Shown one piece after another: positions 1-8,700 of a DNA stretch of 27,917 nt (positions are counted from its first letter, which is position 1; each line of letters opens with the position of its first letter). Position numbers and translations under genes: made by a program. The stretch lies in assembly GCA_964501705.1 (NCBI GenBank), contig CAZCUQ010000015.1, positions 1-27,917 on the forward strand, in the 5' to 3' direction. Below the pieces are notes generated by a model that saw only the letters and a list, made by a program, of their open reading frames with translations, did no database searches and was not told where the DNA came from. The DNA comes from RGIG4694 sp964501705. GTDB taxonomy: Bacteria > Bacillota > Clostridia > Oscillospirales > Ruminococcaceae.

Positions 1-45
1 GATTCCGTTATGGACTACGATCTGATAGGAGAGGTTGTTTTATGA
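1..45 (+). CDS. rimO: C-terminal end of probable RimO (partial)
   Basis: Frame 1 reads 14 codons to a TGA at 43-45 and ends in YDLIGEVVL. That tail resembles the C-terminal TRAM-domain end of RimO, the radical-SAM methylthiotransferase acting on ribosomal protein S12. The stop overlaps the pgsA start as ATGA (42-45), which suggests translational coupling. A rimO-pgsA order is common in Firmicutes. Only the last 14 residues are visible, so the name rests on the short tail plus context. A related MiaB-type protein is the alternative. Confidence 0.5.
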   Translation, partial: DSVMDYDLIGEVVL

Positions 46-608
46 ATCTGCCGAATAAACTCACGGTAATGAGAGTTATTCTCGTTCCGTTCTTCATATT
101 TTTTTTACTGACCGATATCGTTCCGTTGTCTCCCGTGTGGGCGATGATAATTTATATCATTGCAAGCATAACCGACGCTCTTGACGGGCATATAGCGCGT
201 TCACGAAATCTTGTGACGAATTTCGGAAAGTTTTTGGACCCTCTTGCGGATAAGGTACTGGTGATCTCCGCGCTTGTCTGCTTTATCGGGACGGGACACG
301 TTTCGTCCGTTCCCGTTATAATCATAATCGCCCGTGAATTCATGGTATCGGGACTTCGTCTTGTCACGGCGGGCGAGGGAGTCGTTGTCGCGGCGGGAAT
401 ATGGGGAAAACTTAAAACGGCATTTACAATGGTTTCCATAATTGCAATTCTGTTCTTTAATATTCTCTTCGGGAAAGACCCCGCGTCTTACGATACATGG
501 CTGATCATAACCGAACAGGCACTTATATGGATAAGCGCCGCTCTTACGGTAATTTCGGGAGGAATATATCTGGGCGCTTATAAGAGCTATATCGACCCGA
601 CAAAATAA
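42..608 (+). CDS. pgsA: CDP-diacylglycerol--glycerol-3-phosphate 3-phosphatidyltransferase
   Basis: This membrane enzyme makes phosphatidylglycerophosphate from CDP-diacylglycerol and glycerol-3-phosphate, the committed step to phosphatidylglycerol. The 188-residue protein has the usual family length. The full CDP-alcohol phosphatidyltransferase signature is present: D45, D48-G49, A52-R53, G62, D66 and D70, with the canonical spacing. Hydrophobic segments lie near residues 8-26, 33-45, 85-105, 125-145 and 158-178. The start overlaps the preceding stop by four bases (ATGA), so it is probably coupled to the upstream gene. CDP-alcohol transferases share the signature, but length and the rimO-like neighbour favour PgsA. 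Confidence 0.93.
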   Translation: MNLPNKLTVMRVILVPFFIFFLLTDIVPLSPVWAMIIYIIASITDALDGHIARSRNLVTNFGKFLDPLADKVLVISALVCFIGTGHVSSVPVIIIIAREFMVSGLRLVTAGEGVVVAAGIWGKLKTAFTMVSIIAILFFNILFGKDPASYDTWLIITEQALIWISAALTVISGGIYLGAYKSYIDPTK

Positions 609-617
609 GGAGAATAT

Positions 618-883
618 ATGAAAGTTTTTCCCGAATACTGTGACAATATAAAGTCGGAGTGACATATAAACGCGATTTTCACTATTATGTAACGGAAATG
701 GATATATGGTTTCCTGACTTTGAAAAGCGGTATAACGAATATCGCGATTGGTATAAAAACAACGGGCGAACGGAGAAGCAGTTTCTTTACGATATGAGTA
801 CTTTTGAAGAATTCTGCAAAATGCGTTTCGGAATTCCCGTCGTTAATGAAAAAACCGCTGAAAGATTTCCCGATAAGCTCTGA
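618..883 (+). pseudogene. small hypothetical gene, apparently frameshifted
   Basis: An ATG at 618 has a good Shine-Dalgarno site (AAGGAG, 607-612) but stops after 14 codons (TGA 660-662). A second frame, open from GTG 659 to 883, encodes 74 residues rich in aromatic and charged amino acids (for example DIWFPDFEKRYNEYRDWY). The GTG has no well-spaced ribosome-binding site. Read upstream, the second frame continues sensibly as KVGVTYKRDF. Adding one A to the AA at 645-646 would join both frames into one 88-residue protein. The region is therefore either a recent single-base deletion, an assembly error, or a short leader ORF coupled through a GTGA overlap. No family is recognised. It sits between pgsA and thyA on the same strand. 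Confidence 0.55.
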
Positions 884-901
884 GACGAAAGGAGAACTTC
901 T

Positions 902-1732
902 ATGAGCTACGCAGATAAAGTATTTATAGATAACGTAAATACGATACTCTCCGAGGGCTTTTCCGACGAGGGGCTTGATGTCCGCCCTAAATGGGAGGAC
1001 GGCACTCCCGCGCATACAATAAAAAAATTCGGTATTGTGAACCGTTACGATCTTCAAAAGGAATTCCCCATAATGACGCTCCGAAGAATTTACGCGAAAA
1101 CAGCCGTCAAGGAGCTTCTTTGGATATGGCAGAAAAAATCAAATAATATTCACGACCTTGACGCTCATATCTGGGACAGCTGGGCTGATGAAAACGGCTC
1201 TATCGGAAAGGCTTACGGCTATCAGCTGGGAATCAGGCATAAATATCCCGAAGGAGAATTCGATCAGGTAGACAGGGTTCTTTACGACCTGAAACATAAT
1301 CCCGCAAGCAGAAGGATCATTACAAATATCTATAATCACGCGGATCTGCATGAGATGAATCTCTACCCCTGCGCGTACAGCGTGACCTTCAACGTTTCGG
1401 GAAATACACTGAACGCAATTTTAAATCAGCGCTCGCAGGATATGCTTGCCGCAAATAATATGAACGTATGCCAGTACGCCGTTTTGCTTTCGATGTTTGC
1501 ACAGGTTTCGGGACTTCAGGCCGGAGAACTTGTCCATGTCATAGCGGACGCGCATATCTACGACAGACATATCCCGCTTATAAAGGAGCTTATTTCACAG
1601 CCTGCATATGAAGCTCCGAAGTTTTCTCTCGATAAGACGGTCAGGGATTTCTATGATTTTACCCCCGACAGCTTTAAACTGGAAAATTATAAATATAACG
1701 ATATAAAGCTGAATATCCCCATAGCGGTATAG
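902..1732 (+). CDS. thyA: thymidylate synthase (ThyA type)
   Basis: It methylates dUMP to dTMP using 5,10-methylenetetrahydrofolate and releases dihydrofolate, which the next gene product recycles. The 276-residue protein carries the nucleophile C157 in NLYPCAYS, the phosphate-binding RSQD motif near residue 177, the substrate-binding Asn region (NMNVCQY) and a HIYDRH motif equivalent to H-x-Y. The residue after the catalytic Cys is Ala rather than the His found in E. coli-type enzymes, so this belongs to a divergent ThyA subgroup. The start has an AAAGGAG site 8 to 9 bases upstream. folA follows after 13 bases. Confidence 0.95.
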   Translation: MSYADKVFIDNVNTILSEGFSDEGLDVRPKWEDGTPAHTIKKFGIVNRYDLQKEFPIMTLRRIYAKTAVKELLWIWQKKSNNIHDLDAHIWDSWADENGSIGKAYGYQLGIRHKYPEGEFDQVDRVLYDLKHNPASRRIITNIYNHADLHEMNLYPCAYSVTFNVSGNTLNAILNQRSQDMLAANNMNVCQYAVLLSMFAQVSGLQAGELVHVIADAHIYDRHIPLIKELISQPAYEAPKFSLDKTVRDFYDFTPDSFKLENYKYNDIKLNIPIAV

Positions 1733-1745
1733 AAAGGATATTATC

Positions 1746-2231
1746 ATGACAGAAATACTTTCGCTTTCCGAAAATAACGGAATCGGAAAGGATAACAGTC
1801 TCTTGTTTCATATCCCCGATGATATGAAATTTTTCAGACAGACTACATTAAACAAAACCGTTATCATGGGAAGAAAAACTCTCGAATCCTTCCCGGACGG
1901 AAAGCCTCTCCCCAAAAGACGTAATATCGTTTTATCGAGAGGCATGGAAAATCGTGACGATATTGATATCGTCAGAAATACGGATGAGCTTTTTTCGCTT
2001 ATAAAGGATATTCCGACCGATGAGCTTTTTGTTATCGGCGGAGCGGAAATTTATAAGCTTCTGCTTCCTTACTGTGATAAACTGCTTATCACTCACGTAA
2101 AGGCTTCGCCCGACGCGGACAGATTTTTCCCCGCGATCTCTTCCGATATATGGAAAAAAACCTATGGATCGGAGGAAAAGGAATATGAGGGTCTGAAATA
2201 CAGATTTACAACATACGAAAGAATCAGATGA
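1746..2231 (+). CDS. folA: dihydrofolate reductase
   Basis: This cytoplasmic NADPH-dependent enzyme reduces dihydrofolate to tetrahydrofolate and so regenerates the cofactor oxidised by ThyA. The 161-residue length is typical. Visible motifs are ENNGIGKDN near the N-terminus, the HIPDDMKFF segment with the catalytic acidic residue, VIMGRKTLESFP for NADPH binding, FVIGGAEIY, and a C-terminal beta hairpin. The N-terminus is a few residues shorter than in many family members, but the ATG follows an AAAGGA site and no better upstream start exists. The 3' end overlaps the convergent DUF4363 gene by 8 bases. Confidence 0.95.
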   Translation: MTEILSLSENNGIGKDNSLLFHIPDDMKFFRQTTLNKTVIMGRKTLESFPDGKPLPKRRNIVLSRGMENRDDIDIVRNTDELFSLIKDIPTDELFVIGGAEIYKLLLPYCDKLLITHVKASPDADRFFPAISSDIWKKTYGSEEKEYEGLKYRFTTYERIR

Positions 2232-2601
2232 TATTGTACCAGTACGGCATTTCGGTACGTTTAATTCTTTCTATCTGCTTGCAGATGCTTTCAATCTCGG
2301 CGGAAAGCTCGTCGCTTTGTTCTTCGATGAACGGAGTTATCCTTGCTGCGGAAAACGAAAGCTCGCTTATTTTTTCGTCCGATACGGCGGCGCAAAAGAT
2401 TATTTCGTATTTTTTGTATTTTTCCGTGAAATCCCGCGAAAGTGCCAGAGCGTTTTCATAGTCCTCGTTTTTTACAAGCTTTTCCACTTCCTCGATATCC
2501 TTGCGCAGGGAGTCGGCGTATCTGCACACTGTGAAACTGTCAAACGCCGAAAACGCGAGGATAAACACTAAAAGCGCAACGGCGGCGTAAAGTCTTTTCA
2601 C
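2224..2601 (-). CDS. DUF4363 family protein
   Basis: The 125-residue protein has an N-terminal hydrophobic segment (residues 4-20) acting as a signal anchor. An acidic helical domain with heptad-like character follows (EEVEKLVKNEDYENALALS and onwards). Length, layout and position directly downstream of a DUF421 gene match the DUF4363 family, which is commonly paired with DUF421 in spore-forming Firmicutes. Function is unknown. It starts two bases after the DUF421 stop, so the two are almost certainly co-transcribed. Its 3' end overlaps folA by 8 bases and no terminator separates the convergent genes. Confidence 0.75.
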   Translation of the reverse strand: MKRLYAAVALLVFILAFSAFDSFTVCRYADSLRKDIEEVEKLVKNEDYENALALSRDFTEKYKKYEIIFCAAVSDEKISELSFSAARITPFIEEQSDELSAEIESICKQIERIKRTEMPYWYNII

Positions 2602-2603
2602 TG

Positions 2604-3287
2604 TTATTTTTCCTTTTCTATGAGAGAATTTATTTTTATTCCGTCTGAGTCCCGTGAGGCTGTCAGAATGTAGATGTTTTCCGTGCCGATATTTTTCTTT
2701 TTAAGCTCATTTTCGAGAACTGCCTTTTTCACTCCGAGAGAGCGAAGATTATCCTCCAGAAGAATCCCGTCCTCAACAATAAGCGAGGGAGGGTCTGCGT
2801 CGTTTCCTTTTAATTTCATATCGGCGTTTGTGACCTGACGGCTTTCGTATTTTGGGTAAACCGATACTTTACCCGTAGTTTCGACAACGGCGTATTCTAT
2901 CTCGGAGATATCAAAGATGCTTTCGCCGTGTGCGGCCTGGAGAAGATCGTCCGCCGTGAAGCGAAGCTTTTTCATATTCCGCTGGTTTATTTTTCCATCC
3001 GAGATTATGACAACGGGTCTGCCTGACATAAAGGTGCGAATCCTGCCGTGCCGAAGCCCGAGATACGACATGATAACGTCAAGGCAGCCGAGAGTCAGAA
3101 TGGGAATAAGCCCTTTCATCAGCGGAAGAGACGGATCCTCCACGGGAAGGGTCGCTATATTTGATATCAGTATCGTAACGGCAAGCTCGGCGGGCTGAAG
3201 TTCTCCTATCTGTCTTTTTCCCATGAGCCTTACCGTAAGAATAAGCACAATGTAAAGAATCACAGCGCGGATAAAAACTGTAAACAT
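2604..3287 (-). CDS. DUF421 (YetF/YcaP-like) membrane protein
   Basis: Three transmembrane helices fill the N-terminal 80 residues and contain the family hallmark VRLMGKRQIGELQPAEL. A cytoplasmic domain follows with PVVIISDGKIN and an EIEYAVVETTGKVSVYPK segment. A longer reading begins at 3314, but the ATG at 3287 starts at MFTVFIRAVI, where homologues normally begin, and has an AGGTG site five bases upstream. It is therefore preferred (227 residues). B. subtilis members such as YetF have been linked to the spore germination membrane, but the role here is unknown. The gene diverges from the nuclease-like gene at 3346. Confidence 0.85.
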   Translation of the reverse strand: MFTVFIRAVILYIVLILTVRLMGKRQIGELQPAELAVTILISNIATLPVEDPSLPLMKGLIPILTLGCLDVIMSYLGLRHGRIRTFMSGRPVVIISDGKINQRNMKKLRFTADDLLQAAHGESIFDISEIEYAVVETTGKVSVYPKYESRQVTNADMKLKGNDADPPSLIVEDGILLEDNLRSLGVKKAVLENELKKKNIGTENIYILTASRDSDGIKINSLIEKEK

Positions 3288-3345
3288 ATGATCACCTGCG
3301 GTTATTATCCGCAATAAAACATAAAATATCCGAGGAAAAGCATTA

Positions 3346-4101
3346 ATGGATAAATTAAGATTTTACGAGGCAAAGACCTCCGTCCTGACCGAACATAAAA
3401 GAGCGGGGATAGGAACTCTCGGAGAGAGAACGACTCACGCGGTTTTAAAAAAATATTTCGAGCCTTACGAGGACGATCACGAGAGGAAGATCGGAAACTT
3501 TGTCGCGGATATCGTTGGCGAGGACGGAATAATCGAAATTCAGACGAGAGATTTTCATAAGCTCCGTCCGAAGCTTGCGGAATTTCTGAAATACTGTCAC
3601 GTTACGGTGGTATATCCCGTGAGCGCAATCAAAAATATAATCTGCTTCGACCCTGATACGGGAGAGGTATTCTCAAAGAGAAGATCTCCGTTAAAGGGAG
3701 ATAAATACACCGTTTTCGCGGAGCTTGCAAAGATTGCGGATTTTCTCCGAAACGACAGATTTTCTCTCTGTGTGGTTTTTCTCGAAACGGACGAATACCG
3801 CGTCCCGAGGGAAAAGGCTCCCGCGTACCAGAAGAAAAAGAAGCGGAAGAATGCTTACGCCGCATACGATAAAATTCCCTCTGAAATAATCGGCGAACTT
3901 CATGTCGATTATTTTTCCGACTGGCTTATGTTTCTTCCCGACGGTATCCCCGAAGAGTTCACAACGGCGGATATGGAAAAACGCGGAATGAATATAAATA
4001 CCGCAAGACTTGTGATGAATGTTTTCCGCAAAGCGGGAATAGTGAGTATAACAGGAAAAAAGGGAAACTCATACGTATACAGAATAAATGAAGAATCATG
4101 A
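3346..4101 (+). CDS. predicted PD-(D/E)XK-like nuclease with C-terminal HTH-like domain
   Basis: No named family is recognised for this 251-residue protein. The N-terminal 150 residues show a pattern typical of the restriction-endonuclease fold: E27 in GTLGERTTH, D55 in NFVADIVG and an E64-I-Q66 strand (IIEIQT), with helices and strands following in order. ExQ in place of ExK occurs in some PD-(D/E)XK enzymes. A Lys/Arg-rich linker (residues 155-168) leads to a C-terminal segment (about 180-251) resembling a winged helix (FTTADMEKRGMNINTARLVM, then GIVSITGKKGNSYVYRI). The start follows GAGGAAAAG. The stop overlaps trmO as ATGA, so the two genes are coupled. The nuclease role is inference from the motif pattern only. 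Confidence 0.6.
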   Translation: MDKLRFYEAKTSVLTEHKRAGIGTLGERTTHAVLKKYFEPYEDDHERKIGNFVADIVGEDGIIEIQTRDFHKLRPKLAEFLKYCHVTVVYPVSAIKNIICFDPDTGEVFSKRRSPLKGDKYTVFAELAKIADFLRNDRFSLCVVFLETDEYRVPREKAPAYQKKKKRKNAYAAYDKIPSEIIGELHVDYFSDWLMFLPDGIPEEFTTADMEKRGMNINTARLVMNVFRKAGIVSITGKKGNSYVYRINEES

Positions 4102-4763
4102 AGATAATTGCGAGAATAAAAAGCGATTTTCCCGAAAAATTCGGGATACCGAGACAAAGCGGACTGACAAACCTTGTCTCGGATATAGTTTTTGAAAAGG
4201 AATTCCGGAATATTGACGCCGTCCGCGGACTGGAGGAATTTTCTCATCTGTGGATAATCTGGGAGTTTTCCGAGACAATAACGGAAGAATGGTCTCCGAC
4301 CGTTCGTCCGCCGAGGCTCGGCGGAAATAAGAGAATGGGAGTATTTGCCACTCGTTCTCCCTACCGTCCGAATCCTATAGGACTTTCTTCCGTAAAAATC
4401 CTGAATATCGACAAAAAATGCGAAAACGCTCCCGTGATACGCGTTGAGGGAGCGGATATCATGGATAATACGCCCGTTTACGATATCAAGCCGTATATTC
4501 CTTATTCCGACTGCCGCACGGACGCGTTGGGAGGATTTTCGTCTCCCGGTGTAAGTTTAGAAGTGAATTTTCCCGAAAAGCTGCTTCGGAAGATCCCCGA
4601 AGAAAAACGAAACGGTCTGATAAGCGTTCTCGGAAACGACCCGCGCCCCGGCTATCAGCACTCTCCCGACAGAATATACAGGGTGAGCTTTTCGGGAAAG
4701 GATGTCGTGTTTACGGTATCTGACGGAATCCTGACCGTAAAGGATATAATTTCCGAAAATTAA
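4098..4763 (+). CDS. trmO: tRNA (N6-threonylcarbamoyl-A37) methyltransferase TrmO/TsaA
   Basis: The family methylates the N6 of threonylcarbamoyladenosine-37 in ANN-decoding tRNAs using S-adenosylmethionine. The signature spans residues 71-95: PPRLGGNKRMGVFATRS followed by PYRPNPIG. It is preceded by LEEFSHLWIIW and followed by the conserved GADIMDNTPVYDIKPYIPYSD region. The length (221) and the C-terminal extension (RNGLISVLGNDPRPGYQ) fit bacterial TsaA/TrmO proteins. The ATG overlaps the upstream stop by four bases and lacks a strong site of its own, so coupled translation is likely. Family assignment is secure; substrate follows from E. coli TrmO. Confidence 0.92.
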   Translation: MKIIARIKSDFPEKFGIPRQSGLTNLVSDIVFEKEFRNIDAVRGLEEFSHLWIIWEFSETITEEWSPTVRPPRLGGNKRMGVFATRSPYRPNPIGLSSVKILNIDKKCENAPVIRVEGADIMDNTPVYDIKPYIPYSDCRTDALGGFSSPGVSLEVNFPEKLLRKIPEEKRNGLISVLGNDPRPGYQHSPDRIYRVSFSGKDVVFTVSDGILTVKDIISEN

Positions 4764-4804
4764 AAAATTAAAATGAAATATTTTTGTAAATTTTCCGAAA
4801 GATA

Positions 4805-4833
4805 TTGCAATTTCTTTGTAAATATAGTATAAT
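4805..4833 (+). promoter_or_regulatory. sigma-A promoter for rlmB
   Basis: TTGCAA (4805-4810) and TATAAT (4828-4833) are separated by 17 bases. Transcription would begin near 4840. This rules out translation starts upstream of that point and supports the ATG at 4874 for the methyltransferase. Confidence 0.8.
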
Positions 4834-4873
4834 GATATTGTGTATAAAATACGAGAGGAATTTTTCTGACCTT

Positions 4874-5719
4874 ATGAAAGATTTTAATGAGTATAATAAA
4901 CCGGGGAAAAAATCCCCGCATAAAAAATGTGAAGACAGCCTGAACGGCAGAGATCCGCAGAGAAATCCAAAACGAGACGATCTCTCCGACAGGGGACTTA
5001 TTATCGGCAGAAATCCCGTTATTGAGGCTCTGAAAGCAAACAAGCCCATTGATACGCTGTTTGTGAATAAGAACGCGGGCGGCTCCGCAGGAATGATCAT
5101 CCGAATGGCTAAGGAGAGGGGAATTGTCGTAAAGGAGGTCGACGACAGAAAGCTTTCCGCTATGTCGGGAGGGACTTCTCATCAGGGCTGCATCGCCGAG
5201 GGAGCGTGCGCGGAGTACTGCACAATAAACGATATCCTGGCTGTTTCAAAAGAAAAAGGAACTCTTCCGTTTATCATAATCTGCGATGAAATAGAAGATC
5301 CCCATAATCTCGGAGCAGTAATAAGAACCGCCGAAACATCGGGCGCTGACGGCGTTATCATTCCGAAACGGAGAAGCGCTTCTCTTAATTTTACCGTGAA
5401 CAAAACCTCTGCGGGAGCGGCAAGCTTCGTAAAGGTCGCGAGAATGCCGAATCTTCCCGCCGCCATGGACGAGCTGAAACGCGAGGGCATATGGATATTC
5501 GGCACGGACTCCGGCGGCGAGATGTACACGGAAGCGGATTTTACCGTTCCTGCCGCGCTTGTGATAGGCTCGGAGGGCTTCGGTATGGGCAGACTCGTAA
5601 AGCAAAAGTGCGATTATCTGCTGAGACTCCCGATGTACGGAAAGATAACCTCTCTGAACGCTTCGGTCGCTGCGGGTATCTTTATGTACGAAATACTCAG
5701 GCAAAGAAATTCCGTATGA
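4874..5719 (+). CDS. rlmB: 23S rRNA 2'-O-methyltransferase RlmB family (SpoU/TrmH)
   Basis: This is a SAM-dependent 2'-O-ribose methyltransferase of the SpoU class. The N-terminal part is a short basic linker, then the substrate-binding domain beginning GLIIGRNPVIEAL. The catalytic trefoil-knot motifs are DEIEDPHNLGAVIRTAE (motif 1), LVIGSEGFGMG (motif 2) and LRLPMYGKITSLNASVAAG (motif 3). The frame is open from 4805, but the promoter at 4805-4833 means the ATG at 4874 is the first usable one, giving 281 residues. Its ribosome-binding site (GAGAGGAA) lies 13 to 14 bases upstream, rather far. The exact rRNA or tRNA target is not certain from sequence. Confidence 0.88.
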   Translation: MKDFNEYNKPGKKSPHKKCEDSLNGRDPQRNPKRDDLSDRGLIIGRNPVIEALKANKPIDTLFVNKNAGGSAGMIIRMAKERGIVVKEVDDRKLSAMSGGTSHQGCIAEGACAEYCTINDILAVSKEKGTLPFIIICDEIEDPHNLGAVIRTAETSGADGVIIPKRRSASLNFTVNKTSAGAASFVKVARMPNLPAAMDELKREGIWIFGTDSGGEMYTEADFTVPAALVIGSEGFGMGRLVKQKCDYLLRLPMYGKITSLNASVAAGIFMYEILRQRNSV

Positions 5720-5732
5720 AGGAGGGTAAACC

Positions 5733-8700
5733 TTGTCTGACGAAAAAATAACAGCAAACGGACAACCCGTTATCGGAGAATACGAAAGTGATCTTTCTGC
5801 TTTCGATCCGGACTCGATACTTGAAAACGACATATTTTCGGGGATAAGGGACGAACCCTACGAACCCGAAATGGAAAAACGCCGCATGGAGCTTATTAAA
5901 AGAGAGACCATAAGCGGCGATTATGAACATAAATATCTCGCGGAGGATTACAAGGACGTTATCAATGAGGAAAAACGCCGCAAGGATGAAAGAGCAAGAA
6001 AAATCGCCGACTTTACAAGATCCTTCAGTATAAAGGATCTTGAAGAGGAAGGAAAAAAATCTTCCGCCGATACGGAAAAAACAAGAGTGATCCCGACAGT
6101 TCCGGGGGAAGAAAAAAAATCTCTTTCGGAGCTTTTTATAAACGAGATAAAAGAAAGAGAAGAAAAAAAGGTTACGGAGGAAAAATCTCCCGAAATTGAA
6201 GAACCTCCTCATCCCGATGATCTTCTCACGGAAAAGGAAAAGAAAAGGCTTAAAAAACGCGAAAAACGCATAGAAAGAGACAAAAAGAAAAACAGAATAA
6301 CCGAAGAAGACGAGGACGAATTTCAGAGAAAATACGAGGAACTGAAAAAACGCGGACTCGGAGTGCAAAGCGGCTCCGAAAGAAGATCGTCTGCGGCTTC
6401 CGAAGCATTCGACGAGGTCGTAGAAGAGATGGAACAGAAAGGCTCTTCGGGAAGGACATTTTCCGAAAAGGCGGAGGAATCTCCCTACGAGGACGATGAT
6501 TTCTTTAAATCGGGCAAAAGGGCAAAAAAGGTTCCGGGCGTCATTACCGACAAATCGGGACTTATCTCCTATACACAGGGCGATAAAGCGGACGAGGATA
6601 TCCGTCTCGCGGATGACCCTCTCGACAGTATCACGGGAAATTCCGTGGATAAGATCATAAACGAATTCGAGAAAAACAAAAGCTATGCTGCGGCTACTCT
6701 GCGCGTCGGAGATAAAACAAATACTATCGAAAATATTTTCGATAAGCTTCTTGCTCCCGATTCGGACGAGGCTTTTTCCGAACACGGAAGCGAAATGCTC
6801 GAAAGCATGAAAAAAGCAAAGCGCGAAAGGCTCAGCCGCACCGATCATGTTCCGCCCGTAAGCAGACCTTCGCCGTCGGAAGTGGAGTTTGATCTTGAGG
6901 ATAAGATAATTCACGATACGCTTACTCTCGACGGCGAAAAAAACACGGAAAAAAATCCTGAAGAAAAGGCTCTGTCCGACCTCAACGAGAGACGAAGCAA
7001 AAAAATCAGGGATTTCGTATTCATGGGCGACGAGGAAGATTCGGGAGAAGTGTCCGCACAGGACGAGGAAACTCCCGTTATCGATGATTTTGAAAATATG
7101 GACGACGCCGCTTCAATAGCGGAAGATATCGCTCACTCCAAAAATTCAATGATAGTAAGACTTCTCATACTTGCTATCTGCTTTATAGTTTCATTCTGCA
7201 CGACGGTTTCAAACGAACTGTCCGCGCCCGTGTTTGAATTTGTCAGCATGACATCGGAGCCGGGAATGTATCTTTTTGTGAATACGATAATCGGCATGAC
7301 AGCGGCATTTGCGTCGTACAACGCGATCTCGGCGGGATTTATGAGACTCTTTGCCATGAAAGCCAACTGCGACAGTCTCGCCGCTGTCACTTCGATAATC
7401 ACGATCATGCTGTCAATGGCGGGGCTTCTCAATACAGAGCTTGTCAGATCGGGAGTGCTGCATGAATACGTTCCGCTGGGAATAGGAGCACTTATATTCA
7501 ATACTGCGGGAAAGCTTCTGCTTCTTGACAGAACGGAAAGAAATTTCAGATATGTTTCGGGCGATGTCGAACACTGCGCCATCTTCACCGTGAAAAACGA
7601 GGAAAAAGCCGAAGCCTTTACAAGAGGATCTCTGACGGATTTTCCCGTGCTTGCGGCTATGAAGAAAACGGATATGATTTCCGATTTTATGAAAACGTCA
7701 TATTCCCCCGATCTGTCGGACAGGTTCTGCAAGACCTTCACGCCGATAATACTTCTTGCCTCGTTTGTTATAGGAATAATCGGAGGAGCGGCGGCATACG
7801 CCGACTTCGGCAAGTCGGCGCTCTTCGTGGGGATCACGTCTTTTGTGGCGTGTCTGTGTCTCTGCTCCTGCTACAGCGCAATGCTGATAGTCAATCTTCC
7901 CATGCAGAAGGCTTCAAAAAAATACAGCGCTTTGCAGGGAGCTGTCATTGGCTTTGAGTCGGTGGATGAATTTGCCGAGACAAACAGTGTAATGGTTGAC
8001 GCAACAGAGCTTTTCCCGTCGGGGAGCGTGTCTCTTATGAATATAAAGATATTCTCCGATACGAGGATCGACGAAGCGATAATACAGGCGGCAAGTCTTG
8101 CGTGCTGTTCGGACAGTATCACAAAAAATATGTTCTACGAGATAATAGCGGGTAAAACATCCATTCTCAGCACTGTGGAAAGCTATATATATGAGGATTC
8201 CATGGGACTTTGCGGCTGGATAGACAATAAAAGAGTGCTTCTCGGAAACAAGAAGCTGATGGAAAATCACAGCATTGACGGGCTTCCCTCCCCGGAAAAA
8301 GAAAAAGAGTATACTTCAGGCGGCAGATATGTTCCCGTTTATCTCTCGATATCGGGGGAATTATCGGCGATATTCGTCATAAATCTCGTTCCCGTGCCCG
8401 AAATCTACCATGCGGTGAGAGAGCTTTACCGAAAAGACGTAAAGATAATCCTGCGTTCGGTGGATTCAGCCGTTACGGTCGAAAGAATGGCGAAAATGTT
8501 CCATGTCTCGCCCGCTATGCTTAAAATACTTCCCTTCAGGGAACACAGCGAATTTGAAAAGGCAACGCATTATGTTCCGAAACAAAGCGCGGCGCTTGCC
8601 TGTTCGGGGAGATTCGCGGCGTTTGCTTCGCTTATTTTGAGTACGAAGCGCATACGTTCGACGGTCTCTGCGGGGATAGCGGTGCAGGCGCTGTCGATAC

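Noticed and set aside
4805..4873. Upstream start for rlmB.
   Set aside because: It overlaps the sigma-A promoter, so it would not be transcribed.
5697..6914. Long minus-strand open frame (405 codons) opposite the charged N-terminal domain.
   Set aside because: Its translation is Phe/Arg-rich low complexity, the mirror of a Glu/Lys-rich coding strand, and it has no ribosome-binding site.
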